Source: Pseudaeromonas sp038247115
GTDB lineage: Bacteria; Pseudomonadota; Gammaproteobacteria; Enterobacterales; Aeromonadaceae
Direction: 5' to 3'
Assembly: GCA_038247115.1 (NCBI GenBank)
Contig: JBBRVG010000046.1
Span: forward strand, 1 to 33,001
Length of the DNA: 33,001 bases
The position numbers were made by a program, and so were the translations under genes. The notes under the pieces are model-generated. The model made no database searches. It worked only from the letters and a program-made list of their open reading frames with translations, and was not told the DNA's origin. Positions 32,259-33,001 of this stretch are shown one piece after another; within the stretch, counting starts at the first letter, position 1, and the number at the start of each line of letters is the position of its first letter.

Positions 32259-33001
32259 ATGGAAAAAAACCGAGTATTCAAGCTCAGTGCTCTGGCAATT
32301 GGCCTGGTCATTGGGCTATCTGCCTGTGGTAGCGATAACAATGAGACCCAGGTCCCCGAGACGGTGGGTAGTCATGTGCCATCCCCGGATTGGCGCGATC
32401 AGATAATTTATTTTCTGATGATTGACCGTTTCAACGATGGCGAGAGTGCCAACAACGATCAGGGTACCGGCGAGTATGATCCGGCCAGCGAGAAGAAATT
32501 CAGCGGCGGCGATCTGGCCGGGGTCGAGCAGAAAATCGACTACATCCAGGGCTTGGGTGCGACGGCAGTCTGGACCACGCCACCGGTCGCCAATCAGTGG
32601 TGGGATCCGGCACAAAACTACGGCGGCTACCACGGCTACTGGGCGCGGGATCTGCAAAAGGTCGATGAGCATTTCGGCGATCTGAAGAGTTACCAGACGC
32701 TGGCCAAATCCTTGCACGCCAAGGGCATGTATCTGATCCAGGATGTGGTGGTCAATCACCTGGGCAACTTCTTCACCTACTCAGGCACCTATGATCCGAC
32801 CACCCCTTGCCAAGGATTCGAGCTGATCCCCGGCGCCCTGGCCGCCGGTCAGAGCTTGCCCGCGCCGCTGGCGCAAAATGACTGCAACAACAGCAGTGAT
32901 TTCAGCGCTGCTATCTATCACTGGACCCCGGCGATCCAGGATCACAACAACGAGACTCAAGAGCTGACCTATCAGCTCTCGGATCTGGACGATCTCAACA
33001 C
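32259..33001 (+). CDS. GH13 alpha-amylase-like lipoprotein (cut by window end)
   Basis: The first 247 codons of a gene that runs past the window. Start ATG 32259 has AGGG 7-8 nt upstream. The N-terminus is a lipoprotein signal (LAIGLVIGLSACGS, lipid cysteine C23), so the enzyme is probably anchored at the outer membrane or cell surface. The catalytic-domain start is clear: DQIIYFLMIDRFNDG, FSGGDLAGVEQKIDYIQGLGATAVWTTP, YHGYWARD and conserved region I DVVVNH (D162-H167). The catalytic Asp/Glu residues of regions II-IV lie outside the window. It hydrolyses alpha-1,4-glucans. It follows an AraC regulator that carries a starch-binding domain. Confidence 0.9.
   Translation, partial: MEKNRVFKLSALAIGLVIGLSACGSDNNETQVPETVGSHVPSPDWRDQIIYFLMIDRFNDGESANNDQGTGEYDPASEKKFSGGDLAGVEQKIDYIQGLGATAVWTTPPVANQWWDPAQNYGGYHGYWARDLQKVDEHFGDLKSYQTLAKSLHAKGMYLIQDVVVNHLGNFFTYSGTYDPTTPCQGFELIPGALAAGQSLPAPLAQNDCNNSSDFSAAIYHWTPAIQDHNNETQELTYQLSDLDDLN

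Overview
The window looks like a chromosomal segment of a GC-rich gammaproteobacterium, most likely an Aeromonadales relative (Aeromonas, Oceanimonas or Zobellella type). I infer this from the conserved block groEL-groES-fxsA-aspA-cutA-dsbD, an OmpC-like porin, and the style of the flanking genes. No rRNA or tRNA gene was seen. Family assignments come from motifs read by eye; no database search was possible.

Layout. 1-8.4 kb (core-like): the end of a glycoside hydrolase, a RimK-like ATP-grasp ligase divergent from a GNAT/C39-peptidase fusion, an orphan solute-binding protein, a 2Fe-2S ferredoxin resembling Azotobacter Shethna protein II (FeSII), a lipoprotein metallophosphoesterase and an MFS transporter. 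8.5-17.5 kb (accessory): AT-rich DNA bordered by copies of one long GC-rich intergenic repeat. It holds a small lipoprotein; a three-gene set of HEXXH metallopeptidase, OLD-like ATPase/TOPRIM nuclease and compact UvrD-like helicase (a probable Gabija-related anti-phage system with an extra protease); then four small exported, membrane or orphan reading frames. It stops abruptly at a headless alpha/beta-hydrolase fragment. 16.5-21.4 kb: a pilin-like protein, VOC and GNAT proteins, a second orphan solute-binding protein, a small anchored protein and a DUF1090 protein, interleaved with three more repeat copies. 21.5-28.4 kb: the chaperonin operon with a clear sigma-32 promoter, fxsA, aspA and the overlapping cutA-dsbD pair. 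28.6-33 kb: a porin, a candidate small RNA, a YhbQ-like GIY-YIG protein, an AraC regulator fused to a CBM21-type starch/glycogen-binding domain, and a GH13 alpha-amylase lipoprotein cut by the window end.

Three things stand out. First is the protease-OLD-helicase set in an AT-rich island. Second is the five-copy repeat of about 275-330 bp, whose copies keep two strong hairpins with GGA in the loops (like CsrA/RsmA targets) and also an open reading frame; copies in opposite orientation flank the island. Third is the AraC-CBM21 fusion directly upstream of an alpha-amylase, which suggests a regulator that senses polysaccharide itself.
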